A stretch of 64,000 nt of DNA from Argentina anserina (lineage: Eukaryota; Streptophyta; Magnoliopsida; Rosales; Rosaceae): positions 23,931,555-23,995,554 of the forward strand of contig NC_065875.1 of assembly GCF_933775445.1 (NCBI RefSeq), read 5' to 3'. Numbering within the stretch: position 1 is the first letter of the stretch; each line of letters begins with the position of its first letter. A model generated the notes under the pieces. The model was not told the origin of the DNA, did not search any database, and saw nothing but the letters and a program-made list of their open reading frames with translations. Positions 45,503 through 57,966 of the stretch are shown here, piece after piece. Made by a program: the position numbers and the translations under genes.

Positions 45503-48256
45503 TTTTTCATTATCATAGCTAAAGAGCTTCTTCCAAACATTTGAAGGAGTAGTCTCATTCACGTACGTACGTTAACTTGTTAACCAACTTTTGCATACCA
45601 ACGATATTTTCATCATCCATTTACTTTTATGTTTCATCGTTTAGTGTTTAAAATTTAGCTCGCAGTTTGGGTACAAAAACTAAGATTTTACTCCTCATCT
45701 TGCGACGATAAATTCTAAAAGAATAAAACTGAGAAACCGCTATTATGATAAGCCATTTCATTTGTCAAAAACCTTGTAAAAAGTCGATAATGAACATTAT
45801 TGTATTCATGTCACATAGGTATGTATGATTGTATCAATAAATTCAGTGCTATTGTTAAACATCACAGTTCACCAACCTCTAATTTAGGTTCACGGTATAA
45901 AACTATAAATTGTTTTCACGTTAAGAACCGTAAGTTTCTTCCAAAGGGAAAGCAGACACACTGTACTTTAGTTTATGATATATATTTGAATTACCTGTAA
46001 TTCAAAATATCTTATGCATGCACCAAATTATGATACCAATTCCACAGGCGAAAAAAATACAGTTATCATCGGATATTGTCTCATCAAAGTTTACAATAAG
46101 AAGTACTAGAGAAACGATTCAAAAATTACTATTCAGCCAATTCTTGTGATATATATATCATATTCCCTACATGCATCCTAGAGGACTCCAGGACAATTCA
46201 CAAAAATAAATCTTGTTGGGCGATCATGTTTGGATTTTTATCGATCTTTCCATGTGAGTGTGTACGTGCATTTGAAGCTCTGGATATATAATGCGGTATT
46301 TTCTTATAAAAAATATCATCCAAACGAATCAGTAAATATATAGATCAAAAGTGAATTTCTTGAGCAATTTGAGCAGCAGGTCATCATAAAAAATCAGCTA
46401 AATGGTCGAGGATGGGAGCTCGCTTTGGTTTAAATATCAAAATACCATGAAAGACATTGGAGTTTGGAGCAAACTAGAAATGAACCAGCTTGCCTAGAAT
46501 CGAAGGAACTGAATGAGATGAATGAAGTAAAAAGTTGAGGTCGAACGAGCTAGCTAGAGTGAATGAAACTGAATGAGAAATTTTGAAAAGATAGTAGTAT
46601 AGCCTAGTGCATGGCAGTGAAGACTGAAGAGAAATATGGGTTCTGTTCTCCCTTCCTTCTTTTGTGGGTGCAATGCCAAACATGGAAACTCGAAAGGGAC
46701 TCGTCCTTAAATCACAGGTCACTTCCTTTCAAAGGCCAAGCCAGGACATGGGTTGTGCTCAATTAATTTTAGCGCCCTTTTTTTGAGTTGATGGGACGAT
46801 TCCAATCAGTTTCCCAAACAAGAAATAAAGCCATTTTCACCACTTGAATCTTCACATCTCTGTGTTCGTATAAAACCATTTTCCCTAGGTGCCCTAAGTC
46901 CTCAGTCCGATCGATTGTGCATGCAGACTAGTATATGTAGGCGTTAAATGGCTTTCAGCTTTCTATCTTGGATTGGATTGTATTGGACGCTTTTGGTTTA
47001 GCTGCATATGCACGCGCACCAGATTCCCCATGTCTTTTTTGAACCTTACCGTTCTTACCAGATCGACCTGACCTGACCAGAACAGACCGGACCAAACCAG
47101 ACGAGCTATCCAAACCCTTCACACCTTTGATCCAGCTTGTGGTTAAGTTCCTTAACATTTTCGGAACAATCATTGGGTCCATAGTCGTCTCCGTTTTGCA
47201 TCTGAATCGGGAAATTCAGATTAGATGGATACACAATCGATCATTGCCATCTCTTTATAGGTTTCTTCTACGTACTACCTAGAATTTATCATTTTGGTCT
47301 CTAGGTGTTAGCTACCTTGGTTTTGATTGTCCAACACTTCACGTCATGGTACCTTAGCTTCAATTATTGCATAGTTAACTCGTGATCACTTTTCCTACTG
47401 TTAAACTCCACGTACGTTATTATGATCGAGTTCACAATATTAATGTAAACCCTAAACGAGCTTTATTGGGTAAGTCAGAGTCTAAGCTAAACGTACGTTC
47501 TATATATGGTACCACATCTAATTCTCCTTCTTCACAAATTTGTTGAATATAAGTTGAGAGTCTGCATCATTGCATCCCTTGATGTACGTAATGTATATCT
47601 TCAGCGTCTAAGAGATCGATGACTATGATACTTGTTAAGATGCTAAGTCCGTATCACTCATGCATGAGCTTCAAGACTGCCCCTCTTGCATGTTCATCAT
47701 GCACTCGAGCCCCTTGTATACATCCATGCGTGTTGCATGTTCCTAACTTCCTAACGATTATATGCGCTCCTAGCTACCTACGTCACTTCATGAAGATTGT
47801 TCACATATATAGCCAGTGACCCCAAGTGTCGCCACAATATATAATTAAAAGTATGTATTGAGAATTCATTTTCACAACAAAATAATGGTATGACCGATCT
47901 GATACGTACTATACGTTATTGAATTCATCACCTAACTACTGTATATACAATACTAAAATTAGTGCCTTAAACACGAAAGTCAGCTGGATAAAAGTAACTT
48001 ATGTCCTCATTTTAGACGTAAGATCCCCCAACACTTTCACTACGTACGTACCTCACAATTGTTCTTTTCTGGTGTGCTTTACATACTAGAAGAAGTGGTA
48101 GTGGTTTTCAATTTTCATTTTGATCTCTATATTTCATAATGCAATACGAAAAGAAATTAGAAGCATGCATGCACCAGTTCGAAAATTTGGGAAGCCCAAA
48201 TAGAGAATCTGGATTAGAAGCTGTGATTTAAAATAACCAAGAGAATCAGCGACAAG
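44874..48256. other. Upstream region of CRC, no gene recognised
   Basis: About 3.4 kb of AT-rich sequence between CRC and the tRNA gene. A (TA)n run lies at 45464-45500. Open frames here have no recognisable content. CRC in other plants uses a long promoter, so part of this is probably regulatory; I could not point to specific binding sites with confidence. Confidence 0.4.
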
Positions 48257-48328
48257 GTCGTTGTAGTATAGTGGTAAGTATTCCCGCCTGTCACGCGGGT
48301 GACCCGGGTTCGATCCCCGGCAACGGCG
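48257..48328 (+). tRNA. tRNA-Asp (GTC)
   Basis: A 72-base cloverleaf. The acceptor stem GTCGTTG pairs with CAACGGC, including one G-T pair, followed by discriminator G. The D-arm has TAGTATAGTGGTAAGTA (Box A). The anticodon stem CCCGC/GCGGG frames a loop with anticodon GTC at 48290-48292. The T-arm has GGTTCGATCCC (Box B). There is no intron and the CCA is not encoded, as in nuclear genes. A T-run 3 bases downstream serves as terminator. Confidence 0.97.
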
Positions 48329-48331
48329 CCC

Positions 48332-48343
48332 TTTTTTTTTTTT
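48332..48343 (+). terminator. RNA polymerase III terminator of tRNA-Asp
   Basis: A run of 12 T residues starts 3 bases after the tRNA, the normal Pol III stop signal. Confidence 0.9.
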
Positions 48344-48640
48344 CCTTCTTCATTTTTCGTCTCCCTAACTCTCTCTCTAACTCGCCTGTCACCCAATTAT
48401 CATCACCACCAATCAAATCAAACCTTATCGTCCTCTCACCAACATAATCAACCAACCAAATAGCATGGTCACACACCACCATAAAACCCATAGTAATCCT
48501 AACCCAAACCCCCCTCAACATTTTCATTTTCCCGCCACTCCCTCCCTCCAATCCCACTCTTCATCCCCCAAAACGTTTACCTCGCCGCTTAAAAAATATT
48601 TGACCGTCTTTTTCAGAGCTCAGATCCTCGCCGGAAAAAA

Positions 48641-51600
48641 ATGACGAACCCTAACGGCGCCGTCACGGACAAACCGGACGACCTGGAAATCACCTCTATC
48701 GGTTCCCTCTACTCCGGCCCCTGGGATAAGAAGTACTGGAGCTCCTCTAGGGTTCGATCTCACTTTCCCCCTTTCTCCTTTTCTTCTTTAATTTCGTTCG
48801 ATTTTGATTACCCTAGCTCACCTGATCTTATCGCTTAAGCTCGATTTAGTTTCGCTGTAATGATTGATTCGAATTGTTAGGTTATTAGAGATCCAAAAGT
48901 TTAATCGAATCGGAATCAGTAATTAGTTTAGTTATGACAGATCGGCTAAGCTAGGGTTTGAGGTTCTCACGCCCAATCTGCTCAGATGATGAGGATTCGT
49001 TTTTATTTTTAATTTTAATTTTTATATATAAATTTGTTGCAATTTGGATGTGTTTGAGAATTGATTGAGTGGTGTATTTGGAATTTGCTGAGAAATGATG
49101 AGTTTTATATGTAGGGGAAAGATCGGTATCCGTATCCGATCGGGTATAGAGCTCTTCGAGCTCATAATGGGAGCACATATAAGATGGAGATTCAAGAGGG
49201 GCCTAAAGGACCTTTGTTTTTGGTCAGTTTTTCCTGTTGATTTTTGAGTATCATTGATGTTTTAGTTTGTGGTTGCTGCTTGTTCTTTTGAGGATATAGT
49301 GTGAGATTCGTTGTGTGTGTGTGTGTGTGCAGATTGTTGCCGCAGATGGGCAGTCATTTTCGGGGCAGACTCCAGATATTGCTTGGGAGAAATTACAGAA
49401 GAAATGCTTCCCTCGCACGAAAATTTGGCATGGGAAGAGGTTTTCGTGCAAGATTGATGGTGTGGAGGTGGGTATTGAATCGGTTTATAAGAAGCGTGCT
49501 TTGGAGTTGTTTTAATGTTAGCAGTGGGGTAATGTCACTTATGCACTTGTCTTCTTCTGGTTTTGTATGCAGTTTTTTGGGTTCAAAAATCTGTTTGTCC
49601 AGAGGCTACTTAGGGAGCTGGCAGCAGATATTGACGGAGCAGCGGAGCGAAGTTTGTTAGCCTCGAGCTTCTGCAATGGAGCTTCTAGTACAGATGTTGA
49701 TAATCGCTCCCCTGAGGCAGGTTTGGACCAGGGAAGACCAAAAATTACGGGAAAGAGAACTAGGAAATGTGAAAGTGGAAACAGAAAGTCATCTAGTCGG
49801 ACAGGCATTAAAAGGACCAGAACTGAAGATCTAGTATCTGTTTCTAAAGCTTTGAATCCAGTGGAAGAGAATAAGAGACATAGTAATAGTGGGAAACCCA
49901 TGTCTTCTTCTTTAAATGAAGAACATGTTATACCAGCACCATTGCCACCATTTGTGCATTTAGTATCTGTTCAACAAGAAGAGAACGAGATTTCAGCCAA
50001 AGATTGTTTGCCATTGGATTCTGCTGGCTTCTTGAACCATCTCTGCAAGGATAGTATCCCCAAAGAATCAGATGGTCTTGGAACATGTAAATCCACTCCG
50101 GAAGACATCAACAAATCCATGTGTGAAAGAAAATTTGTGAGCACATCATGTCTTCTTGTTTCTCTAGTTTCTTGTTATTTTTAATCTTAAATTCACATAA
50201 CTTTTATGACTGTAACAAAAAAATTCTTAAGCGCTTGTATTGATATACTTCTTCAAACTTGACTTCTTTGTGCTTGTTCAGAGAAATTGCCATTGTGTGA
50301 GTATAATTTTTATGTCATGGTTCTGTATGTGGTTGTTATTGAACAAGAAACATCCTTAATTCTTACATGTTGATTGGTCTCAGGATACTAAGATGGAAGC
50401 CATTAATTTTCCAATGGCACCAGATGACCAAAAGGTAGATGCTACATTTCCAAAAGATTGCCGAGGTCTTACCGATGTTGAACTTTATGCTCCTGATACA
50501 TTGGATTATACACAAGGTAATCTGTACTATCCACTTATTTTCTACTGTGATTGCCCTAGCTTGTGCCCTCAAGAATAGAATTAATCATCGTCTTTGTTCA
50601 TGTAATGATTTCGCTTCTAAAATGCAGATAAAACAGCAGATGCTTCTTCAACTATCCAACTTTTTGCTCCTGATACCTTAGATTTTACACAAGGTAATAA
50701 TTACTTTCACTAGCTTTTCTATTGTGGTCAAACGTGACTGCCCTGCCTTGTTCTCTGAAGACAGACAATTGATCTCTGTCTTCCTCTTTGTTCATGTAAT
50801 GATTGCCAATGCTCAAATGTAGTTAATAATGCAGGTTCTTCTTCAACCATCCAAGATAGAAGTGCCTTAGATGTGGTCATTGCTGATGGGCTGCTGACTG
50901 AATCACATCCAGAAGATGAAATGCCCAATAATAAATCAAACACGAGTTCACAGAATTTTGATTTTGATTCAGTTGGTCAGGAAATGGCGAAGTCCATGAT
51001 GACATTTCTTCTTCCGCAAGCTATTCCTCTCCTCAATAAACACTCTAGGAAGAAAAAGGGTAGTGGTAGCCCTTCAAAAGTTCTGCCTTGCACAGTGAAA
51101 TCTCAGAAGCAAATCAATGAAACCACTGCTCCATCCCCTGGTGCTTTATCAAACCTTATTAATCTTAAATTTAGCATTCCAGTTATTATTATTAGTATTA
51201 ATTTTGAAAAGAAACAGCTTATAATTGAAAACAAACGCAAAGTACAATGAGTTGGACAAGGAGTCAGTTTTAATAAGCTAATGAGGGCAAAAAGAAAACT
51301 ATCTTAATCATAAATTTTGCAGTCAGAAATTTTACCATCTTCTTCTTTCAGGTTTAATACTTGCCCATGAAGATGCAACATTGGAAAAGATACATTCCCA
51401 ATGTACTGATCTTGGTCCGATTGCTCCGATGAAGTCTATCATTCCTGACAGTTTAGATGATGATCAATATGGTGACCATGTTGCCAATCACTTGATATCA
51501 TCGTGTGATAAGGGTGAAGCTGATCAACTTAATTCTGATGGTGCATTCCCTGTGAATAGTCATGGAGGTTTTGTTGCTGCAAATGAGCATGGGCATCTTC

Positions 51601-54600
51601 TTGATGCCAAGAAGTATGACAAATCGGTAGATGATCAGCTTGAGACCAAGGGAAGCAAGGATGCACATCTGTGTGAGGAAGTGGGAAGGCCTTCAACTGG
51701 GAGGGATTCCAAATATGGCGAGTGCATAGTGGAGTCTCTTTGTGTATCTGCTCATAAAAAATCCTTTACTGAAGAAATCATGGAGAAGTCTTGTATTGAT
51801 GAATGCCGAGTAGGTACTAATATCAATTCTAAGAAAATGAATGATACTGCAGTTGATCATAGCAAAGGTAATTTTCTGATATAAATTGTTCCATTTTACT
51901 TGTTGCTTGGTTTTCAAATGACAGCTTACAAACCTTTTGTCTTACAATAGCTTATCTAGGGTTATGACTTGTCAGTGTTACTCTGATCATTTCTACAGTT
52001 AGCCCCCCTCCCCCGCCCCCCCCCAAAAAAAAACCAAACCTTTTTTTCTTTTAAGGCTATGTAAAGATAATAGGAAGATGAACTGCACAGTATTAATTTT
52101 TTTTCTTTCCAAAATGATAATATGTTATGAATCTTTTGAAATTCTAACTGGGCCAATTATTTTGTTTATTCAGCTGAAGATATTGTTGATGATAAAGAAA
52201 GTGGCATGTTAAGCTCTTCAAATATATCAGAGAAAGAAATCTCTGCTAAGGCAGAGTTTACCGAAACTGGAAACATGTCTTTTTCTCATGCTCCCAACTT
52301 AGTGTATACCAGGAGAAAGGTTCAGACTAAATCTCATGGGAAAGGCAGTAACAGTTATCCAGTCTCAGAAACTAAAATATGCAAAAACAAGGTCTCTGAG
52401 ACATATCCTTCCACAGAAACTCTGCAGGTGGGTTCTTCTGATGACAGTTTAGTGAGTTTACATAAAAGAGATTCAATTTGTGCTGAAGCCAAGATTGTTG
52501 GAGACTCCTGTTTGAATGCACAGGAACCTTCCATGAATTCTAAAGCTGTATTAAACAGCATCTATCCAGCTGTATTACAAGATCAAGCATTATTAGTTGG
52601 TCAGAAAGATACTTCATACTCTTCGGATTTGTCCGTCTCACATGTAGAAAACCAAATTGGCAAGAATGTGGTTGGCCATGAAAACCTCGTACAGTTCATG
52701 GACATTAGAAGATCTTATAAACAGGTGCCGAGTTTCACTAATGATCCCAATAGCATTCCATTTAGTTCAGACTTGAAGCCTCACAAAAAGGAACTTAATA
52801 AAATTCTCGAGTTTGTGGGATGCTATACCCAACCCGTTCCTGTTCTGTCAGTATTGTTGAGCACAAAGGGCAACTACATTTACATTTCAGTTTTATGTGG
52901 CTTACTGGTTGGTAAGGACATCAGCCTGTTCATTTACAGGGTAGCCATTGAGGAGCAGGAGGTTGGACAGCCTTCTCTTGTTGGTTACACATCAGTAATA
53001 TTGCCAGATCTAACCAATTTTAATGGAGTAGGTTCTCATATCTAATTGGTTGATAGGCTTCCCTGCTTATGTTAACATTGGTTGATTATAGTTGTAATTC
53101 TTTTGCCAGATGACTTTGGAAAGATTCTGTCTACAGTTCATCCCAGATGGAGAGTGTCTTGTTTTACTTGACAGGATCAAAGCTCCTTTCTGCAGGTTAA
53201 CTCTCTTTGCATATTTTTAGGTAATGGTATGAATTGGGAGTGAAGCACCTTCTAAGGGTTTCATTTACATGTTCTCAGGCAAGGAAAAACTAATTGTCTG
53301 TGCACCACATGTGTATCAAGCTGCTCTGAAGAGAATGCAATTAAAATTGTCCAAGTAAAACATGGTTATGTTTCATTGGTGACAAGATTGAAAGCAGTAG
53401 AGAGTCAAAGGTGTATATTGGTCTGCGAACCTAATAATCTTGTTTCTGTTGGAAAGAGTGGGAGACTGCACTTATGGGCCGTGGATTCAACATGGAGGTG
53501 TGTCTTTGAAGTCCTGATTCCATTTTTGATACAATTGTAGGTGCCATCCATTATAATGTGATATTTGTACGGAATACTGTTTCCCAAGCCCAAAGCTTGC
53601 TGCTACAGGTTCTTTAGCAATATGCTAATTATATAGACAAACCATTAGTTAAGTATGCACTCTATGTTGCCTCAGCTTTTATTTTTATTATTTTCTGGTA
53701 CCAATCATAATAAAATCTGGTGGTACCTGATATATGTTTGATTAGTTTTTGCGCACGTTAGTCAATATTCATTTACTACTTTGGGCTGTTTACTTGTCTA
53801 TCTGTCAATTTGTTCAAGGCAGTTTGAGACTCAAAATCCTTGTTTGCAGTGCACAAGTGGAATATGTTGTTATGCCATCTGAAGATTGCATCTCCCCTGG
53901 CATAGTGGACTTGAAGAGAATTCCAAATTGTACTCATCTACTTGTTGGCCATAATGGTTATGGTGAATTCAGTTTATGGTATGTCTCTCTAAAGCACAAG
54001 TGGTCCTCTTTTTTGTATAAATTTTCAATATTATGGAACATTGTACTGGCTCAATTGTTGGTCCTAGCTGTGTTACTGGTGCTAGAATATATATATTTTT
54101 TGAAGTTGAACTAAGTTGAGCTCGATCAACAAAAAATTACATTCACTCATATAGCTCAGACCAAAAGTTTATCACATTTTTTCTGTCGTTTAATTCACTT
54201 GAAAGTTGAGGGGTATAAATGGTTAGAATCTTTCTGAGAATGAAACTAGATTGTTAAAACTTATCAGAAAATGATAAATATTGGATAATAACAGCTTTTT
54301 TTGTTTTCAGGGATATTTCTAAACGCATCCTTCTGTCAAAGTTCTCTGCACCAAGTGGTTCTATTTGCCAATTTTTTCCTATCAGGTTGTTTGCTTGGCA
54401 AATGAATTTCCCTGCTTCTAGCCACTTAAATATGGAAGAACATGTCAATCAAATGATGGCTTCAACATCGAAGAATCTATCTTCGTTTGAAGGGGAAGAT
54501 GTTGCCGTATGTCTTCTTGTTTCAACTTCTGATTCTGATGCTCAACAAGATTATGAATTAGGCAACTGCCACCCAAATCCAGTTGGAAAGTGGAGGCTTG

Positions 54601-55420
54601 CTTTAATGGTGAAAAATATGGTGATCTTCGGAGCAGTGTCGGATTCAAGGTGCATTAATCTCTTTCTTTAATCTTTGAGGACATTGGGACCATTGAATTC
54701 TGAATTGTGTTGTAGTAATCCCTTTTGTTTGGTAGCATAACTGAAGATTAAGAAGTTTAGTGCAAGCAAAAATGTTTTGGATAGATTTTCATAAATGAAG
54801 TTGCTCCATTCTTCTCAGTTTAATGACTGAAAGATGATTGGTCCAAGTATAGAGGAAGTGAACATTTTTGCCTCTAGGAGAATCTGCAGGATCATGCATA
54901 CATCAAAGGCCCGTGCATGTGTTTCCCAGATATATTGAATGTATTACTGATAATTTGGCACTTTTTTTTTTCAAATTTAGCTGAGTGTGCACAACTTAAA
55001 TCGTGCATCAAATTGTTAACTTTTGAACTCGCTGTACAGTGCTTCTGTCATCGGTACTTCAGCTGGTCAAGGGATCTGTGGTACATGTGATGGGCTTGTG
55101 TATATGTGGGAGCTATCTTCAGGAACTAAGCTTGGCACCATGCATCATTTTAAAGGTACGCACTAATAGTTAACCATATAGATAAGTTGATGCCAGAAAC
55201 AGCTCGTTTTCCAAATCATCCAAAAACAGATTTCATCCCTCCAAGAGTTGATTTACTTATATCTGTTCAGTTTAATATTTTGATCTAATCTTTCCTTACT
55301 GTATCAGGTGGTGGCGTTTCATGTATTTCTAATGATGATTCGGGATCAGGTGCTGTAGCCATTGCCGGGGATAATCAAGTGCTGGTTTATATGCGGTCTG
55401 GAAAATATTCTGTAAACTGA
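48641..55420 (+). CDS. FYRN/FYRC-domain protein with WD-like C-terminal region
   Basis: Fifteen exons: 48641-48751, 49115-49222, 49333-49467, 49573-50136, 50384-50516, 50628-50693, 50835-51140, 51352-51867, 52174-53027, 53110-53195, 53279-53497, 53850-53978, 54311-54649, 55040-55155 and 55308-55420. They sum to 1264 residues with frame kept at each GT-AG junction. Residues about 20-135 form an FYRN/FYRC module (SLYSGPWDKKYWSSSRGKDR, PYPIGYRALRAHNG, then ATW-like segments and KIDGVEFFGFKNLFVQRLL). In animals and yeast these modules occur in chromatin proteins such as MLL and TBRG1. The middle (about 150-850) is Ser/Asp-rich and disordered, with a basic KRTRK stretch. The last 350 residues have WD/beta-propeller-like strands (SGRLHLWAVDS, YGEFSLWDIS, DGLVYMWELSSG) and a Cys cluster (CLCTTCVSSC). 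A nuclear chromatin role is inferred. Exons 5 and 6 are tandem duplicates. Confidence 0.85.
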
Positions 55421-56156
55421 CATGCAAACAAATTATGTGCTCTCTTGCCTGTGAATATTATATATAAACAAATAATTTCTAGCGCTTAGTAACACTGAAA
55501 ATATCTGCCTTGTTGCCGGTCAGCAATCTTAGCTAACAAGATCTAATTCTCTGACTAGAACTCTTGTGTATCTGCCAAATCTGGAATCTCAGACTACTAA
55601 GTAAACTGGAACTTACCTCTCCCAACTAAAAGCTTTTACTTATTTTTTTTTCCTTCTCCTCGTCAAATTCGTGAAGAGTATGTTTCCAGTTCGGCCAGAT
55701 ACGAATAATTTCTTAATTAATCCCCATAAAAGGAACAGGGAGAGAAGAAGTGTTTTGGTAAATGCATGACAAGGCTTTGCCGAATTAGCCTGACGAGTAC
55801 GGGATATCTATTGATCTCAGTTACAGGATAATTTCTACGAATCGATACAAATTACGAAATTAGTACTACAACTGGAGTTATCAGATATGATACAAGATAA
55901 GCAGGAGATCTAGGAAGATAGTTTATGTGAAACTATACACTGAGAAATGATCGAGTCCAAGTGTGATACTGTCATACTTGGTTAATCAGATCACACACAT
56001 AAAACCCTTCAGACTAATTAGGCTTTGTCATACTGGCGTCGAAATACACTCCACCTGGAGGTCCAACCTTCAGACTATTGGTACGACGATTAATCCGGTC
56101 CTTGTACGTATGTTTATTCTGTTTACTCAGATATGAATCTTTTTTGTAGGTAGATT
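55421..56156. other. 3' flank of the FYR gene, nothing else recognised
   Basis: Presumed 3' UTR followed by about 600 bases of AT-rich sequence. A splice-like TTTTTTGTAG precedes the F-box pseudogene start at 56157. Confidence 0.4.
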
Positions 56157-57340
56157 ATGAAACCCCGCGAAGTTGCATGCAACACTAGTTACTCATCATC
56201 TGTATCAGAATGGGCAACTCTTCACAGAGACATTCTATTTTTGGTGTTGCACAAGTTGTTCGAACCCACTGACCATATTCGTCTGGCTACTGTTTGCAAG
56301 CATTGGCAGAAAGTTTCCAAAGAGCATAATGATACAACTAAGCGCTGGTGCAACCTCCTATGCGCACGATCTTCTTGCGTAGCGGAACGAAGCCAAAGCT
56401 TTGCAGCCTTTCTGAAGAAAATACAAATGTGCAATTACCTTTGCCTTATGACAAGAAGTACTGTGGCTCTAGTCATGGTTGGTTGGCCACATTCGATGAT
56501 CTCGCCACAACCCTTTTGAATCCTTTCACAAAGGCTGCCCATTCAGTTGCCTCCCTTGATTTGCAAACCACCTTGTGACGACATAAATGAGAAGCACCAA
56601 TTTGAGTTGAAGAAGCAGTACCAATATGATGTGTTTAAGGTTATATTATCAGCTGATCCGTCTTTGAATCCGGATAACTATCAAACTAAGTGGTCGTGGT
56701 GGTCGGTGACATTTTTTGGAAGTTGGCTTTCATTAAACCAGGACAAAGAGATTGGACTTTCATCTTGGAAACACGAAACGTTCATGATGTTATTTTTCAC
56801 AGAAGTCAAGTCTACGGAGTTGAACAACGTGGGCATATTGTGTCATTTGATGTCAAGAATTCATGGCCACCAATAGCAGATCGGCTTACAAGATATCCCC
56901 AAAATCGGAGCACCTAGGGAATATCTTGTTGAATCAACCAATGGAGAATTGCTGCATGTTCGAATGTTTTTTTTTTTGGACAAGGCATGTTCGAATGTTT
57001 ATGGAACCAAATAAAGGTCTTGATCAAAACCAGGGAATCGATAGTTTCGTGGTGCACAAGGTCTTATATATTTAACAACGACGATGAAACCATTTTAAAC
57101 CGATATGTGGTAGAAAGCATTGGGGATGATGCTTAATTTGTTCCTCGGTATTCAATATCTGTTTTGGCTTCAAATTTTCCTAACTGCCAACCAAATTTTA
57201 TTTACTTCACATATGATAGCTGGAATGGTTTTATGGGAATCTTTAATCTGGCAAACAAAACCGTTACATAACTCTACCCTCAAATTCCCAATCCACGAGC
57301 TATGTGGATTCTGCCATCAATCAATGGTCTTCATAAGCTC
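56157..57340 (+). pseudogene. F-box/DUF295 (KIB-like) pseudogene
   Basis: The start is F-box-like: WATLHRDILFLVLHKLFEPT, then HIRLATVCKHWQKVSKEH. Next come DUF295 segments: LPLPYDKKYCGSSHGWL, then ATTLLNPFTKAAHSV, VFKVILSADPSL, WKLAFIKPGQRDWTFI, VYGVEQRGHIVSFDV, EYLVESTNGELLHVRM, and later NFPNCQP..IYFTYDSWNG and IPNPRAMWILPS. The pieces are spread over at least two frames, with changes near 56390, 56545 and 56700, and several stops after 56915. A short repeat GCATGTTCGAATGTTT flanks a poly-T near 56960-56998. An intact gene of this family would be an F-box protein of about 380-420 residues. This copy is dead. Confidence 0.85.
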
Positions 57341-57442
57341 CTTATCACATATTGTAATATTGAAGTCTTCCATCGTTTCTCTTTTTGGCAACTTCTATCT
57401 ATTCTGTTTAATGTAATTTCACTAATTTGTAGGGAGTACTAC

Positions 57443-57815
57443 TCTTGTTTCTGTTGGAAAGAGTGGGGCATTGCATTTGTGGGTTACAGATTCAAGTAAA
57501 GGTTGCTGGCTGCAGATTCTGTAGCAATATGCTAATGATATAGAAAGATTGTTGATTAAGTTTGTATGTTGAGTTGCATTAGCTTTTTCATTTATCATAT
57601 TCTGATTCCAATTAAATTTGAATATCTGATGGTACCTGATATGTTTAGTTAATATTTGTTCATGTTTGTCACAGTTCTTTCTGTTCCAGCCAGATTAAGA
57701 TTCTGTATTCTTTGTTTGATGCACAAATGGAATGTGTTGTTATGCTCATAGGAGTTGAGGTAAGAGAGTTCCAAATTGGTACTGCCATCTTATAAGCACA
57801 AATGGATATATGCAA
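57443..57815 (+). pseudogene. Broken duplicate of exons 11-12 of the FYR gene
   Basis: Starts CTTGTTTCTGTTGGAAAGAG, as in exon 11 of the FYR gene (about 53439), and follows through its intron (AGCAATATGCTAAT.ATATAGA, GGTACCTGATAT.TGTTTAGTT) into exon 12 (GCACAAATGGAATGTGTTGT, GAGAGTTCCAAATTG). Deletions and substitutions break the frame. Because the copy includes intron sequence it arose from DNA, not from mRNA. It lies on the far side of the F-box pseudogene from its parent. Confidence 0.85.
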
Positions 57816-57966
57816 TTATACAGTAACACAGAAACTTGGACAAACCCAAACCTTTGGTTCATAACTTATACTAACATTATTGTAACAAACTAACAATGAA
57901 ATAATGAATCCTCATTAGGGTCACAAAATTGTGAAGTGGAAGTACCTAAACTTTAACCAAGTAATG

